From: Microcella alkalica
GTDB lineage: Bacteria > Actinomycetota > Actinomycetes > Actinomycetales > Microbacteriaceae
Length of the DNA stretch: 64,000 nt
Assembly: GCF_014595885.1 (NCBI RefSeq)
Contig: NZ_JABUKC010000001.1
Span: 806,001 to 870,000, forward strand
Direction: 5' to 3'
The translations under genes and the position numbers were made by a program. The notes under the pieces were generated by a model, which had not been told where the DNA came from, made no database searches, and worked only from the letters and a program-made list of their open reading frames with translations. Every line of letters begins with the position of its first letter. Positions within the stretch are counted from its first letter, which is position 1. Below are positions 19,620-28,289 of this stretch, one piece after another.

Positions 19620-21512
19620 GTGACCACTGGGGCGCCCGAGTCGGCCCGAGTGCCGGAGGAGCCGCCGAGCCCGCGCTCCGGTGCCCCTGCGCTCGGCGCG
19701 GGTCGGGCTCGCGCGCTCACCGTGGTCGCCTGGCTCGTCACGCCGACCCTCGCGCTCGCGCTCGGCGTCGCGCTCGAGGCCGCGGACCGCGAGCCCGCCG
19801 AGGGCCTCGGGGGAGCATCCGCCCGCTATCTGCCCGCCGAGGGCGACCGGACCACGGCGCTGGATGCCGACGGACGGTCGATCGTCACGGAGCACGCTCG
19901 CAGCACGGGCATCGAGGCCCTGCTCACCGCCCCGACGCTCGTCGCCTCCAGCCTGCTCGGAGCGCTCGGCGAGGAGGACGCGATGCGCGCTCAGTGGTGG
20001 CGCGCCGAGCGCGTCGAGGAGGACGGTGCACGGTCGACCTCCCTGCACCGGCTGAGCCCCGACGGCGTCGCGCTCGCGGCAGTGTGGGGCGGCGAGCTCG
20101 GGTTCGTCTTCGAGCCCCACCTGCCGCTGCTGCCGGCTGGCGTGCGACCCGGCTCGGCGTGGAGCGCCAGCGGGACGGCGCTGCCTGGGGAGGCCCTCGC
20201 CTACGCCGCCGAGTTCTCGGCCTGGTCGCCCGCGGAGCCGCCCCTCGACGCGGCAGGAGACCCGATCCCCCTCACCGGCGGGTGCCTCGGCGTCGACGCC
20301 CGCCTGCGCATCAGCCAGCCGGGCGGCGGCTTCGAGCGGCAGATCGACGAGTCGACCGTGTGGTGCCCCGGCCGCGGCGCGGTGTGGAGCAGCGCGACCG
20401 TCGACGGCGTCGCGGTCGGCTTCACCGAGCAGCGCCAGGCCCGCCTGGTCGCCGCGCGAGCGCCGAGCGCCGCGGCTCCCTCCTGGCGCGACGTCGTCGA
20501 GCAGGATGCTCGACTCGGGGTCGGCGGGCAGCTCGAGCGCATCGTGCAGGACCCCTTCTTCGGCGCGGCGGCGACGGACGGGCAGTACTCCGTCCGGCCC
20601 GCCGTCACCGCCGACGGGAGGCTCGTGGTCGCGAACGACCGGGGCGACGACCTCGAGGTGTGGAGTCTCGCTGCGACGACGGCCGAGCTCGACTTGTCGG
20701 CGCATCCCGGGGGCACGATCGTCGCCGTGGGGTCGGCAGGAGGCCTCGTGCTCGCGGCGACCTCGCTGCGACGCATCGTGGCCTACGACCCGCTCGGTCG
20801 CCGCCTGTGGAGCACGCCGACGGACGAGCTCGTGCTCGCGGCGCCCGTCGCTGTCGACGACGGGTCGGGTGACGTCGTCGCCCTCACCCGCGCAGGCTCC
20901 GTCGTCCGCATCGCCGCAGCCGACGGGGGTGAGGTGTGGCGCACGAGCCTCGGAGGCGACGGGCGAGGCGAGCTCGCCGTCGCCGGCGGGCAGGTGCTCG
21001 CGTCGGACGAGCGCGGACGGGTGAGTGCGCTCCGGCTCGCCGACGGGGCGCTGCAGTGGCGATCCGAACCCGGCCTCGTCGATGCGCTCGCCGCCGACGC
21101 CGAGGCGGGGGTCGTCGCCGTCGCCACCGACGACGGCGCCGTGGTGCTCCTCGGGCTCGAGCGGGGCGAGGAGCGCGGCGGCACCCGGATGCCGGGCATC
21201 GCGACCGGGATCGTCGTCGCGGGCGACGCGGTCGTCGCGCTCACCGACGAGCGCCTGCTGGTGCTCGACGCGGACGACCTCGCCGTGCGCTGGTCGGGGG
21301 AGGGCGGGGCCGCGCTCCTCGGCGAGGGGGAGGCCGTCGCCGTCGTCGGGGCCGCCGACGTCGTGCTGCGGTCATCCGCGGACGGTGCAGAACGGGGCAG
21401 GCGCGAGCTCCCGGCCGAGGCGCTCGCCGAGTCGAGGGCGGCCGTCGCCGTCGGCGCGGCCGTGGTGGCGCTCGACACCGACGGCGGGCTGCACCGCTGG
21501 GAGCTCGAATGA
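19620..21512 (+). CDS. Membrane-anchored PQQ-type beta-propeller protein
   Basis: 630 residues from GTG 19620. One membrane segment near residues 32-55 (VVAWLVTPTLALALGVALEA) anchors a large extracytoplasmic part. From about residue 330 blade-like repeats appear, each with a W/L-W turn (VWSLAATTAELDL, LWSTPTDELVLAAPV, VWRTSLGGDGRGELAV, LQWRSEPGLVDAL), as in PQQ-binding-like propellers. No catalytic residues were recognised, so it is probably a binding or scaffold protein. The stop overlaps the start of the next gene (ATGA), which encodes a large membrane protein; the two are likely partners. Substrate and role unknown. Confidence 0.7.
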   Translation: MTTGAPESARVPEEPPSPRSGAPALGAGRARALTVVAWLVTPTLALALGVALEAADREPAEGLGGASARYLPAEGDRTTALDADGRSIVTEHARSTGIEALLTAPTLVASSLLGALGEEDAMRAQWWRAERVEEDGARSTSLHRLSPDGVALAAVWGGELGFVFEPHLPLLPAGVRPGSAWSASGTALPGEALAYAAEFSAWSPAEPPLDAAGDPIPLTGGCLGVDARLRISQPGGGFERQIDESTVWCPGRGAVWSSATVDGVAVGFTEQRQARLVAARAPSAAAPSWRDVVEQDARLGVGGQLERIVQDPFFGAAATDGQYSVRPAVTADGRLVVANDRGDDLEVWSLAATTAELDLSAHPGGTIVAVGSAGGLVLAATSLRRIVAYDPLGRRLWSTPTDELVLAAPVAVDDGSGDVVALTRAGSVVRIAAADGGEVWRTSLGGDGRGELAVAGGQVLASDERGRVSALRLADGALQWRSEPGLVDALAADAEAGVVAVATDDGAVVLLGLERGEERGGTRMPGIATGIVVAGDAVVALTDERLLVLDADDLAVRWSGEGGAALLGEGEAVAVVGAADVVLRSSADGAERGRRELPAEALAESRAAVAVGAAVVALDTDGGLHRWELE

Positions 21513-23350
21513 CGGCCCTCCGACGAGCAGGCGCGGCGCTCACGGGGTTCCTGGGTCGGCTCATCGTCGAGCCGGTGCGGCGCGGCCGCCTGCGCGACCA
21601 CGCGTGGCCGCAGGGGCTGCGCCCCGTCGTCGCGGTCGGGGTGGGCGCGTTCTGGCTCGCCGTGGCCCTCATCGTCGCCGCCCCACTCGTCCGAGACCTG
21701 TCGCCGCTGACCGTCAGCGTCGGATCGACTGTCCTCTCGCTGCCGCGGACGCTGCTGCCGACGATCCTCTGGCTCGTGCTGCTCGCGGCGGTGCTCGCGC
21801 AGACCGCGGCGCTGCACGCCCGTCTCGTCGTCGCGATCGTGCTCACGTCGACGGTCTCCCTCGTCGTGCTCTTCCTCGGCGGGCTCGACCTCGGCGCGGA
21901 CGCCGGCGCGATCACCGTGACGCCCGGCAAGGTCGTCTCCGTCGTCGTCGTCCTCACGCTCGTCGCGCTCCTGGTGGCGCGACGGCGCCGAGCGTTCGCG
22001 TGGTGGGAGTTCCCCGTCGTGCTGACCCTGATCGGCGCCGCGGCGGTGACGGCGATCGGTCGCAGCTCGTCGGCGAGCGCGGCCTTCGGCCTCGACTTCG
22101 CACCCGTGGCGACCTCGCTCGTCATCTCCTCGATCGGGCAGCTCGCCGTGCCGGCGGCGATCGCGGCGGGGGTCGCCGTCGCGGAGCTGGCGGTCGTCGC
22201 GACGGTGGCGGCGGTCGCCGCACTCCGGCGGGCGTCGACGCCCGCCACCCAGGTGGCCGTCGAGGCCGGAGTGGCGGATGCACCGCCCGGTCCTCCGCGC
22301 ACCAGGAGGCTGCTCGTGGCGGCGCTCCTCGTCGTCGGGGCCTGGCGATGCCTCGAGCTCGCACTGGCGCCGGTGGTGGGAGAGCCGCTCGACGCCGACG
22401 CCGTCGGGCCATCGATCGTGCTGCTCGGCGCGCTCGGGCTGCTGTGGTGGGCGCTCGCGGCCGTGCGCCGGTCCGCGACGGCCTCCGTCGACGACGTGCT
22501 CGATCACCTGGACGGTATCGCGCTGCCGGTCGCCGTCGCGCTCTCCGTGACGCTCGCCCCCGTGGTGCTCGCGCTGCTGTCGGTGCAGATCGCGACGGCC
22601 TGGGGCGCCCCGCCCGAGCCGTCGGCGCTCGCGCTCGCGGCTGCGGAGACGCTGCGCGGCACCGTCGCACTCACCGCCGTGCGGCTCGCGGTGGGGGCGG
22701 CGCTCGTCGGCGCCGCCGTCGTGCTCGCCCGGCGAGGTCGTCGCGGTGCGCCCGAGCTGGTGGGGGCGATCGGCGTCGTGACCCTGGTGAGCACCGCGCC
22801 GCGGGCACTGAGCCTCGACTTCGGGTGGTCATCGGATGCGCTGGCGGCGCTGCTCGCGCTCGGGTCGCTCGCGCTCACCGGCGTGCTCCTCCTGCGCGGG
22901 CAGCTCGACGAGCGCCGACTGGCCCTTCTGGTCTCCGCTCTGCTCCTCTCCGCGGCCGCCGCGTGGCGCGACGTGATCGCCGACCCGCTCGGCGTCCTCC
23001 TGGGCGCGAGTGGCCTCGCGCTCGTGCTCCTCGGCTTCGTGTGGGGCTTCCTGACCGATGCCGAGGGGACCCACGGCGACAGCGCCCGCTACCCGCGCCC
23101 CACGCGGGTGCTGCTCTTTCTCGCGAACGCGGTGTTCGGCGTGGCTGTGCTCGCCTTCGGCGCGCTCGCGCGCGACGTCTCTGCCGGCATCGACCTGGAT
23201 GCCTTCGCCCGCTCGGGCGACGAGCTGCTCGGCACCGCGCTCATCGTCGCGGCGGCGATGGCGGTGTGGGCCGGTGCCCTCCCCAGCCGACGCCCGCGAG
23301 CGCGCCCGCTCGGCCGGCTCTCGGCGGCCGGGCCTAGCGTGGAGCCATGA
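21509..23350 (+). CDS. Large polytopic membrane protein, unknown function
   Basis: 613 residues with about 14-16 hydrophobic segments and short Arg-rich loops. No transporter signature, ATP-binding site or catalytic motif was recognised. The ATG overlaps the stop of the propeller gene and its stop overlaps the pdxH ATG, so translation is coupled on both sides. The second half is very Leu/Ala/Val-rich. A complex with the propeller protein is the natural inference. Alternatives include a polysaccharide or lipid-handling protein, but nothing in the sequence decides. Confidence 0.65.
   Translation: MTALRRAGAALTGFLGRLIVEPVRRGRLRDHAWPQGLRPVVAVGVGAFWLAVALIVAAPLVRDLSPLTVSVGSTVLSLPRTLLPTILWLVLLAAVLAQTAALHARLVVAIVLTSTVSLVVLFLGGLDLGADAGAITVTPGKVVSVVVVLTLVALLVARRRRAFAWWEFPVVLTLIGAAAVTAIGRSSSASAAFGLDFAPVATSLVISSIGQLAVPAAIAAGVAVAELAVVATVAAVAALRRASTPATQVAVEAGVADAPPGPPRTRRLLVAALLVVGAWRCLELALAPVVGEPLDADAVGPSIVLLGALGLLWWALAAVRRSATASVDDVLDHLDGIALPVAVALSVTLAPVVLALLSVQIATAWGAPPEPSALALAAAETLRGTVALTAVRLAVGAALVGAAVVLARRGRRGAPELVGAIGVVTLVSTAPRALSLDFGWSSDALAALLALGSLALTGVLLLRGQLDERRLALLVSALLLSAAAAWRDVIADPLGVLLGASGLALVLLGFVWGFLTDAEGTHGDSARYPRPTRVLLFLANAVFGVAVLAFGALARDVSAGIDLDAFARSGDELLGTALIVAAAMAVWAGALPSRRPRARPLGRLSAAGPSVEP
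23335..23340 (+). promoter_or_regulatory. -10 TAGCGT inside the preceding gene, for pdxH
   Basis: TAGCGT ends 6 nt before the pdxH ATG. It offers a leaderless start independent of the upstream membrane genes. Confidence 0.45.
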
Positions 23351-24018
23351 CCGACGACTCGCGTGACGAGGCCCTGCGCAGCGCCCTGCGCACCCACACC
23401 GACTATGGCGCCGAGCGCCTCGAGGAGGCCGACGTCGCGGCCGATCCATTCACGCAGTTCACGGCCTGGCTCGCCGAAGCGGCCGAGCGCGGCGTCTACG
23501 AGCCGAACGCGATGGTGCTCGGCACGATCGACCCCGACGGCGCGCCCTCGATCCGCACGGTGCTGCTGCGCGGCGTCGATGAGCGCGGCTTCGAGTTCTA
23601 CACCGACTACACCTCCCGCAAGGGCCGGGCGCTGCTGGCGAACCCCGCCGTCTCGCTCGTCTTCCCCTGGTACACGCTGCACCGGCAGGTCATCGCCTTC
23701 GGCGAGGCGCACTCGGTCGAGCGCGAGGCGAGCGACGCCTACTTCGCGGCCCGGCCGCGCGGCGCGCAGATCGCGGCGTGGTCGAGCGATCAGTCGCAGC
23801 CGATCGCCTCGCGCGAGGCGCTCGAGCAGAAGGTGCGCGACACCGAGCAGCGCTTCGAGGGCGAGGAGGTCGTGCCGCGGCCCGAGCGCTGGGGCGGGTT
23901 CCGGGTCGTGCCGCACCGGGTCGAGTTCTGGCAGGGGCGCACCTCGCGCCTGCACGACCGCCTGGTGTTCCGGGCGGCCGTGGGCGGGGGATGGGAGCTC
24001 GAGCGCATCCAGCCGTGA
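23347..24018 (+). CDS. pdxH: Pyridoxamine/pyridoxine 5'-phosphate oxidase
   Basis: 223 residues, full length. FMN-dependent oxidation of PNP or PMP to pyridoxal 5'-phosphate. Family motifs: PNAMVLGTIDPDGAPSIRTVLLRGVDERGF, YTDYTSRKGRALLANP, SDQSQPIASREAL and the C-terminal PERWGGFRVVPHRVEFWQGRTSRLHDR, which binds FMN and substrate. ATG 23347 overlaps the preceding stop. The enzyme would serve PLP enzymes such as the decarboxylase at 18171. Confidence 0.96.
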   Translation: MTDDSRDEALRSALRTHTDYGAERLEEADVAADPFTQFTAWLAEAAERGVYEPNAMVLGTIDPDGAPSIRTVLLRGVDERGFEFYTDYTSRKGRALLANPAVSLVFPWYTLHRQVIAFGEAHSVEREASDAYFAARPRGAQIAAWSSDQSQPIASREALEQKVRDTEQRFEGEEVVPRPERWGGFRVVPHRVEFWQGRTSRLHDRLVFRAAVGGGWELERIQP

Positions 24019-24040
24019 GGATGCTGCGGGAATACCGCGC

Positions 24041-24076
24041 GCATCCATGCGTTTGCATGATTCGATACGCTCGTAT
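24041..24076 (+). promoter_or_regulatory. Clustered short palindromes upstream of the LLM gene
   Basis: GCAT-CC-ATGC-GTTT-GCAT (24041-24058) has two overlapping inverted repeats of the same four bases, and ATACG-CT-CGTAT (24065-24076) follows. TTGCAT (24053-24058) may also be a -35. The dense symmetry suggests a repressor site controlling the gene at 24107. Confidence 0.4.
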
Positions 24077-24106
24077 TGCCCGAGAACGCGAGAGAGACGG
24101 AAAGCC

Positions 24107-25171
24107 ATGACCGCGACCATCGACCCGGCCCGCCTGCAGTTCGGCCTCAACACCTTCGGCGACGTCAGCCACGACGAGCACGGGCAGCCCGTGCCCTACC
24201 CGCAGGTGATCCGCGACGTCGTGGCAGAGGGCGTGCTCGCCGACCAGGTCGGCATCGACGCCTTCGCGATCGGGGAGCACCACCGCGACGACTACGCGGT
24301 CTCGGCCCCCGACGTGCTGCTCGCCGCGATCGCCGCGCGCACCGAGCGGGTGCGGCTCTCCTCCGCGGTGACGGTGCTGAGCTCGGACGACCCCATCCGC
24401 GTCTTCCAGCGGTTCTCGACGATCGACGCGATCTCGAACGGCCGCGCGGAGATCATCGTCGGGCGCGGCTCGTTCACCGAGTCGTTCCCGCTGTTCGGCT
24501 TCGAGCTCAGCGACTACCAGGTGCTCTTCGACGAGAAGCTCGACCTGCTCTCGCAGGTGCTGCAGGAGGGCCCCGTGACGTGGCAGGGCAGCACGCGCCG
24601 CCCGCTCGACGGCGTCGAGATCTACCCCAAGACCGCCTCGGGTCGCATCCCCACCTGGGTCGGCGTCGGCGGCAGCCCCGAGTCGGTCGTGCGCACCGCG
24701 CACTACGGCATGCCCATGATGCTCGCCATCATCGGCGGCGACCCGCAGCGCTTCGCCCCCTACGTCGACCTCTTCGGTCGCGCCCTCGACCAGATGGGCA
24801 AGGATCGCCTGCCCGTCGGCGTGCACTCGCCCGGCTTCATCGCCGACAGCGACGAGGAGGCCCGCGAGCTGTTCTGGCCGCACTACGCCACCGCGTTCGG
24901 CCGCATCGGCCGCGAGCGCGGTTGGGGCCCCACCACGCGCGAGCACTACGACGCCGAGATCGAGCACGGCTCGCTCTACGTCGGTGGGCCCGAGACCGTC
25001 GCGCGCAAGATCGCCGCGACCGTGACGGGGCTCGGCATCGAGCGCTTCGACCTCAAGTACACGACCGGCCCCGTGCCGCACGCGGCGAACCTGCGGGCGA
25101 TCGAGCTCTACGGCACGCAGGTCATCCCGATGGTGCGCGAGCTCGTCGCCGAGGCGGTGCCGGTCGGCTAG
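24107..25171 (+). CDS. LLM-class flavin-dependent oxidoreductase
   Basis: 354 residues, a TIM-barrel luciferase-like monooxygenase. Visible features: LQFGLNTFGDV at the start, DAFAIGEHHRDDYAVSAPDVLLAAIAARTERVRLSSAVTVLSSDDPIRVFQ, GRAEIIVGRGSFTESFPLFGF, and the late YVGGPETVARKIA. Such enzymes use FMNH2 and oxygen on unknown small substrates. The gene has its own upstream region with palindromes. Its TAG stop shares a CTAG with the stop of the convergent antiporter gene, leaving no terminator between them. Confidence 0.9.
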   Translation: MTATIDPARLQFGLNTFGDVSHDEHGQPVPYPQVIRDVVAEGVLADQVGIDAFAIGEHHRDDYAVSAPDVLLAAIAARTERVRLSSAVTVLSSDDPIRVFQRFSTIDAISNGRAEIIVGRGSFTESFPLFGFELSDYQVLFDEKLDLLSQVLQEGPVTWQGSTRRPLDGVEIYPKTASGRIPTWVGVGGSPESVVRTAHYGMPMMLAIIGGDPQRFAPYVDLFGRALDQMGKDRLPVGVHSPGFIADSDEEARELFWPHYATAFGRIGRERGWGPTTREHYDAEIEHGSLYVGGPETVARKIAATVTGLGIERFDLKYTTGPVPHAANLRAIELYGTQVIPMVRELVAEAVPVG

Positions 25172-26367
25172 GCCCCGGCGACGGGGGCGGATGCTCGCGC
25201 GCGGGCCGCGACGAGCATCCGCTGCTTGAACCACACCGCGTCGGGCACGCGCGCGAGCACCGAGCCGGCCACGATCGTGATGAGCACGTAGGCCGTCGCG
25301 AGCGGCGCGAGCTGCGGCTCGAGCCCGGCGGCGACGGCGAGGCCGGCGATCACGATCGAGAACTCGCCGCGCGGCGTGAGGGTGAGGCCGGCGCGCCAGC
25401 GTCCCGGCAGCGCGATACCGGCCTCGCGCGCCGCGAGCCACCCGGTCGCGACCTTCGTGCCCATCGTGGCGACGGCGAGCACGATCGCCGGAACGAGCAC
25501 GGGCACGATGTCGGCCGGGTCGGTGGCGATGCCGAAGAACACGAAGAAGACCGCGGCGAACAGGTCGCGCAGCGGCGAGAGCACGGCCTCTGCCGAGCTC
25601 GCCACCTGGCCGGAGATCGCGATGCCGACGAGGAAGGCCCCGACTGCCGCCGAGACGTTGACCTGCTGGGCGACGCCCGCGACGAGCATCGTGAGGCCGA
25701 GCACGCCGAGCACGAGCGACTCGGCGTGGTGCGGCGAGAACAGCGCCGAGACGATGCGCCCGTGCTTGAGGGCGAGGAAGAGGATGAGCAGCGCGACGGC
25801 GACCGCGATCACGAGCGCCGTCGCGCCGGCGAGCAGGCCCGCCCCGATGACGAGGGCCGAGAGCACCGGCAGGTAGAAGGCCATCGCGAGATCCTCGATC
25901 ACGAGGATCGACAGGATCGTCGGCGTCTCGCGGTTCGACAGACGGCCGAGGTCGCGCAGCACCTTCGCGATGACGCCCGACGACGAGACCCATGTGACGC
26001 CGGCGAGCGCGACCGCCGCGACCGGGCCCCAGCCGAGGATGAGCGCCATCGCCGCACCGGGCAGCGCGTTGAGCAGGGCGTCGAGCAGCCCCGCCCGGCG
26101 AGAGCCCTTGAGGCTGTCGACGAGCTCGCTCGCCGTGTACTCGAGCCCGAGCATGAGCAGCAGCAGGATGACGCCGATCTCGCTGCCGATCGCGAAGAAC
26201 TCCTCGCTCGCCTCGATGGGCACGAGGCCGCCCTCGCCGATGAGCAGGCCGATGACGAGGAAGAGCGGGATGGGCGAGAACCCGAGCCGGTCGGCCAGGC
26301 GCGAGAGCAGACCGAGCACGAGCAGGAGGGCGCCGACCTCGATGAGGAGGAGCGTCGTCCCGTGCAC
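25168..26367 (-). CDS. CPA2-type cation/proton antiporter (K+/H+ efflux, KefB-like)
   Basis: 399 residues with about 12-13 membrane segments. Starts at GTG 26367, two bases after the stop of its regulatory subunit gene. The unwound-helix region GVTWVSSSGVIAKVL, ILVIEDLAMAFYLP with the transport-site Glu-Asp pair, and TPRGEFSIVIAG mark the CPA2 family. It lacks the soluble RCK domain of E. coli KefB/C; that role is supplied by the adjacent TrkA-C protein, an arrangement like KhtU-KhtT. It would expel K+ or Na+ in exchange for H+ at the cell membrane. Confidence 0.88.
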   Translation of the reverse strand: MHGTTLLLIEVGALLLVLGLLSRLADRLGFSPIPLFLVIGLLIGEGGLVPIEASEEFFAIGSEIGVILLLLMLGLEYTASELVDSLKGSRRAGLLDALLNALPGAAMALILGWGPVAAVALAGVTWVSSSGVIAKVLRDLGRLSNRETPTILSILVIEDLAMAFYLPVLSALVIGAGLLAGATALVIAVAVALLILFLALKHGRIVSALFSPHHAESLVLGVLGLTMLVAGVAQQVNVSAAVGAFLVGIAISGQVASSAEAVLSPLRDLFAAVFFVFFGIATDPADIVPVLVPAIVLAVATMGTKVATGWLAAREAGIALPGRWRAGLTLTPRGEFSIVIAGLAVAAGLEPQLAPLATAYVLITIVAGSVLARVPDAVWFKQRMLVAARARASAPVAGA

Positions 26368-26369
26368 GA

Positions 26370-26870
26370 TCAGCCCGGCAGCGTTCCGTCGGCGAGCAGT
26401 CGCGCGAGCGACTCCAGCGCCGGCCGCGTGCCCACGACGATGAGCGTGTCGCCCGCCTGCAGCTCGGTCTGCGGCGTCGGCGAGGGGATCACCTCGCTGT
26501 CGCGCACGATCGCGACGACCGAGGTGCCGGTGAGGGTGCGCGCCTTCGTGTCGCCGAGGCACCCGCCGACGAAGGGCGAGGTGGCCGGCAGCAGCAGCTG
26601 CTCGGTGAACAGGCCCGCCGCCTGCTCGCGGATGCCGGCGAGCTGCCCCAGCATGACCGAGGCGCCGAGCACGTCGGCGAGGGCGAGCGCCTCGTCCTCG
26701 CTGAGGTGCACGCGCTCGCGGCACGCGTCGGGGTCGAGCTCGTCGAACACGCCGAGCTCGCGCTCGCCCGTGCGATGCGAGACGACGCCGATGCGGCGGC
26801 CGTTCTCGGTGACGATGTCGTGCCGCGTGCCGATGCCCGGCAGGTCGATCTTCTCGATGCGCACTCCCAC
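26370..26870 (-). CDS. Cation/proton antiporter regulatory subunit with TrkA-C domain
   Basis: 166 residues from GTG 26870. The first half is an N-terminal helper region found in AmhM/KhtT-like subunits (GTRHDIVTENGRRIGVVSHRTGERELGVFD), the second a TrkA-C/RCK-C domain (GTSVVAIVRDSEVIPSPTPQTELQAGDTLIVVGT), which binds nucleotides or c-di-AMP in relatives. It lies immediately upstream of the antiporter and would gate it. A possible -10 (GATACC, minus strand) lies 8 nt before the GTG. Confidence 0.85.
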   Translation of the reverse strand: MGVRIEKIDLPGIGTRHDIVTENGRRIGVVSHRTGERELGVFDELDPDACRERVHLSEDEALALADVLGASVMLGQLAGIREQAAGLFTEQLLLPATSPFVGGCLGDTKARTLTGTSVVAIVRDSEVIPSPTPQTELQAGDTLIVVGTRPALESLARLLADGTLPG

Positions 26871-26918
26871 GCGCTCACGGTATCAGCGGGCGGCGCCGTC
26901 GCCGTCGCCTCGCGGGCC

Positions 26919-27791
26919 TCAGGGGGCGGATGCGGGCGCCGCCGGCCCCGCCGCGCCTCCCGCCTCCCCGACGAGCAGGCCGCCGGCCCCGGCCAGGCTC
27001 ACGACCGCCGCGAGCGCGGCGGCCATGATCACGCGGAACAGCGCTCGTGACCGCGGTGCCCGCCGCACGACGACGGCGCCGACGACGAGCAGCACGACCC
27101 CGCTCGCGGCGCCGATCGCGCCGAGGGGCGTCAGCCGTGCCGGCCCGACGACCCCGAGCACGGCGGCGAGGGCGAGGCTGCCGAGGGCGACGAGGCCGGA
27201 GGCGCGCGCACCGAGACGGTGGGGGAGGGCGCGGATGCCGTGCCGGGCATCCTCGTCGAGGTCGGGCAGCACGTTGGCGAAGTGCGCGGCGATGCCGAGG
27301 AGGGCGCCCATCGCGATCGCCCACCACGGGGCGGGCCGCGGCTCGGGGGCGGCGAGGGCGATGATGAGCGGCAGGCAGCCGAAGCCGATCGCGTAGCACG
27401 CGGTGGCCAGCAGCCCTCGCTTGAGGCCGAGGTTGTAGGCCCAGCCGCAGAGCAGGAAGACGGCGTGCGCGACGGCGACGCCGGGGCCGAGGGTCGCGGA
27501 GAGCGCGACGGCGCCGAGCGCGGCGCCCACCGCGAGCGCGAGCACGAGGCGGGCGTCGAGATCGCCGCGCGCGATCGGCTTGTCGCTGCGCCCGTCGGCC
27601 CGATCGCGTCGCGCGTCGAGGGCGTCGTTCGACCAGCCGATCGACAGCTGCTGCAGCAGGATCATGACCGTCACGAGAGCGGCGCGCGCGGGGTCGAGTC
27701 CTGCGGCGAGGCTCAGTGCGAGGGTGACGGCCGTGACGACGACCGTCGGCCCGCCGTGCGCCGCGGCGAGAAGGGCGCTCAGGCGTGGCAT
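26919..27791 (-). CDS. UbiA-family prenyltransferase
   Basis: 290 residues with about eight membrane segments. The first Asp-rich motif NDALDARRDRADGRSDKPIARG and the second DLDEDARHGIRALPHRLG, which hold Mg-diphosphate, are present. The family attaches prenyl chains to aromatic or other acceptors. The neighbourhood gives no acceptor: this is not next to men genes, and the set around it suggests an SCO-type small UbiA of unknown product. -10 TAGCAT (27798-27803, minus strand) ends 6 nt before the ATG. Confidence 0.88.
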   Translation of the reverse strand: MPRLSALLAAAHGGPTVVVTAVTLALSLAAGLDPARAALVTVMILLQQLSIGWSNDALDARRDRADGRSDKPIARGDLDARLVLALAVGAALGAVALSATLGPGVAVAHAVFLLCGWAYNLGLKRGLLATACYAIGFGCLPLIIALAAPEPRPAPWWAIAMGALLGIAAHFANVLPDLDEDARHGIRALPHRLGARASGLVALGSLALAAVLGVVGPARLTPLGAIGAASGVVLLVVGAVVVRRAPRSRALFRVIMAAALAAVVSLAGAGGLLVGEAGGAAGPAAPASAP

Positions 27792-27797
27792 GCGCTC

Positions 27798-27803
27798 ATG
27801 CTA
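27798..27803 (-). promoter_or_regulatory. -10 TAGCAT, leaderless promoter of the UbiA gene
   Basis: TAGCAT on the minus strand, 6 nt before the ATG at 27791. Confidence 0.5.
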
Positions 27804-27843
27804 GGGCGCGGCCGCCGGCTCGCCTCGCGCGGGCGGCGACGAC

Positions 27844-28095
27844 TCACAGCGTCGGCAGCTGCAGGTCGCGGACGGTGCGCTCGTCGCTGATGCCCGTGAA
27901 GCCGCGCGTCGGCCCGCCGTCGGGGTCGGCGGTGAGCGCGAGCGTGCCGAGCGCAGAGACCGTGGTCGCGACGACGCCCACGACGGCGAGCCAGATGATG
28001 CGCCTGGTGTGCTCCGCGACGGTGCGCGGCGGCCGGAGCGCGCGGTGGAGGAGCCTCGTCGTCGAGGTTCGGCCGCGCGCGAGCAGCGTCCACAT
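27844..28095 (-). CDS. Small single-pass membrane protein, unknown
   Basis: 83 residues from ATG 28095, which has GAGGGGG upstream. Residues 1-28 are Arg/Thr-rich, then a membrane segment (IIWLAVVGVVATTVSALGTLALTA), then a polar tail GFTGISDERTVRDLQL. Not recognised as a known family. The earlier in-frame starts to 28278 would add a long Arg/Pro-rich stretch with no support. Confidence 0.55.
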   Translation of the reverse strand: MWTLLARGRTSTTRLLHRALRPPRTVAEHTRRIIWLAVVGVVATTVSALGTLALTADPDGGPTRGFTGISDERTVRDLQLPTL

Positions 28096-28289
28096 GGGGT
28101 GCCCCCTCGGGTCAGGGAACGCCGGCCATCTCGGGTCAGGGGCCGGTGGGCGATCGAGGTTCGGGTTCGATCGCTCGCGACCAGAGTAGACCTCACCGGC
28201 CCGCCGAGGAGAGAGACTTTCGCCTCGTTCGCGGCGAGACGCGCGGCGCGGTTCGCTCTCGCGCCCCGCATCCCTCATGATGAGGAGCG

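Noticed and set aside
18393-20705. Minus-strand open frame of 770 codons
   Set aside because: Lies opposite the PLP decarboxylase and the propeller gene and has no recognisable domain.
28096-28289. Possible small gene in the gap before the phosphotransferase
   Set aside because: No start with a ribosome site and no conserved-looking product; probably divergent promoters only.
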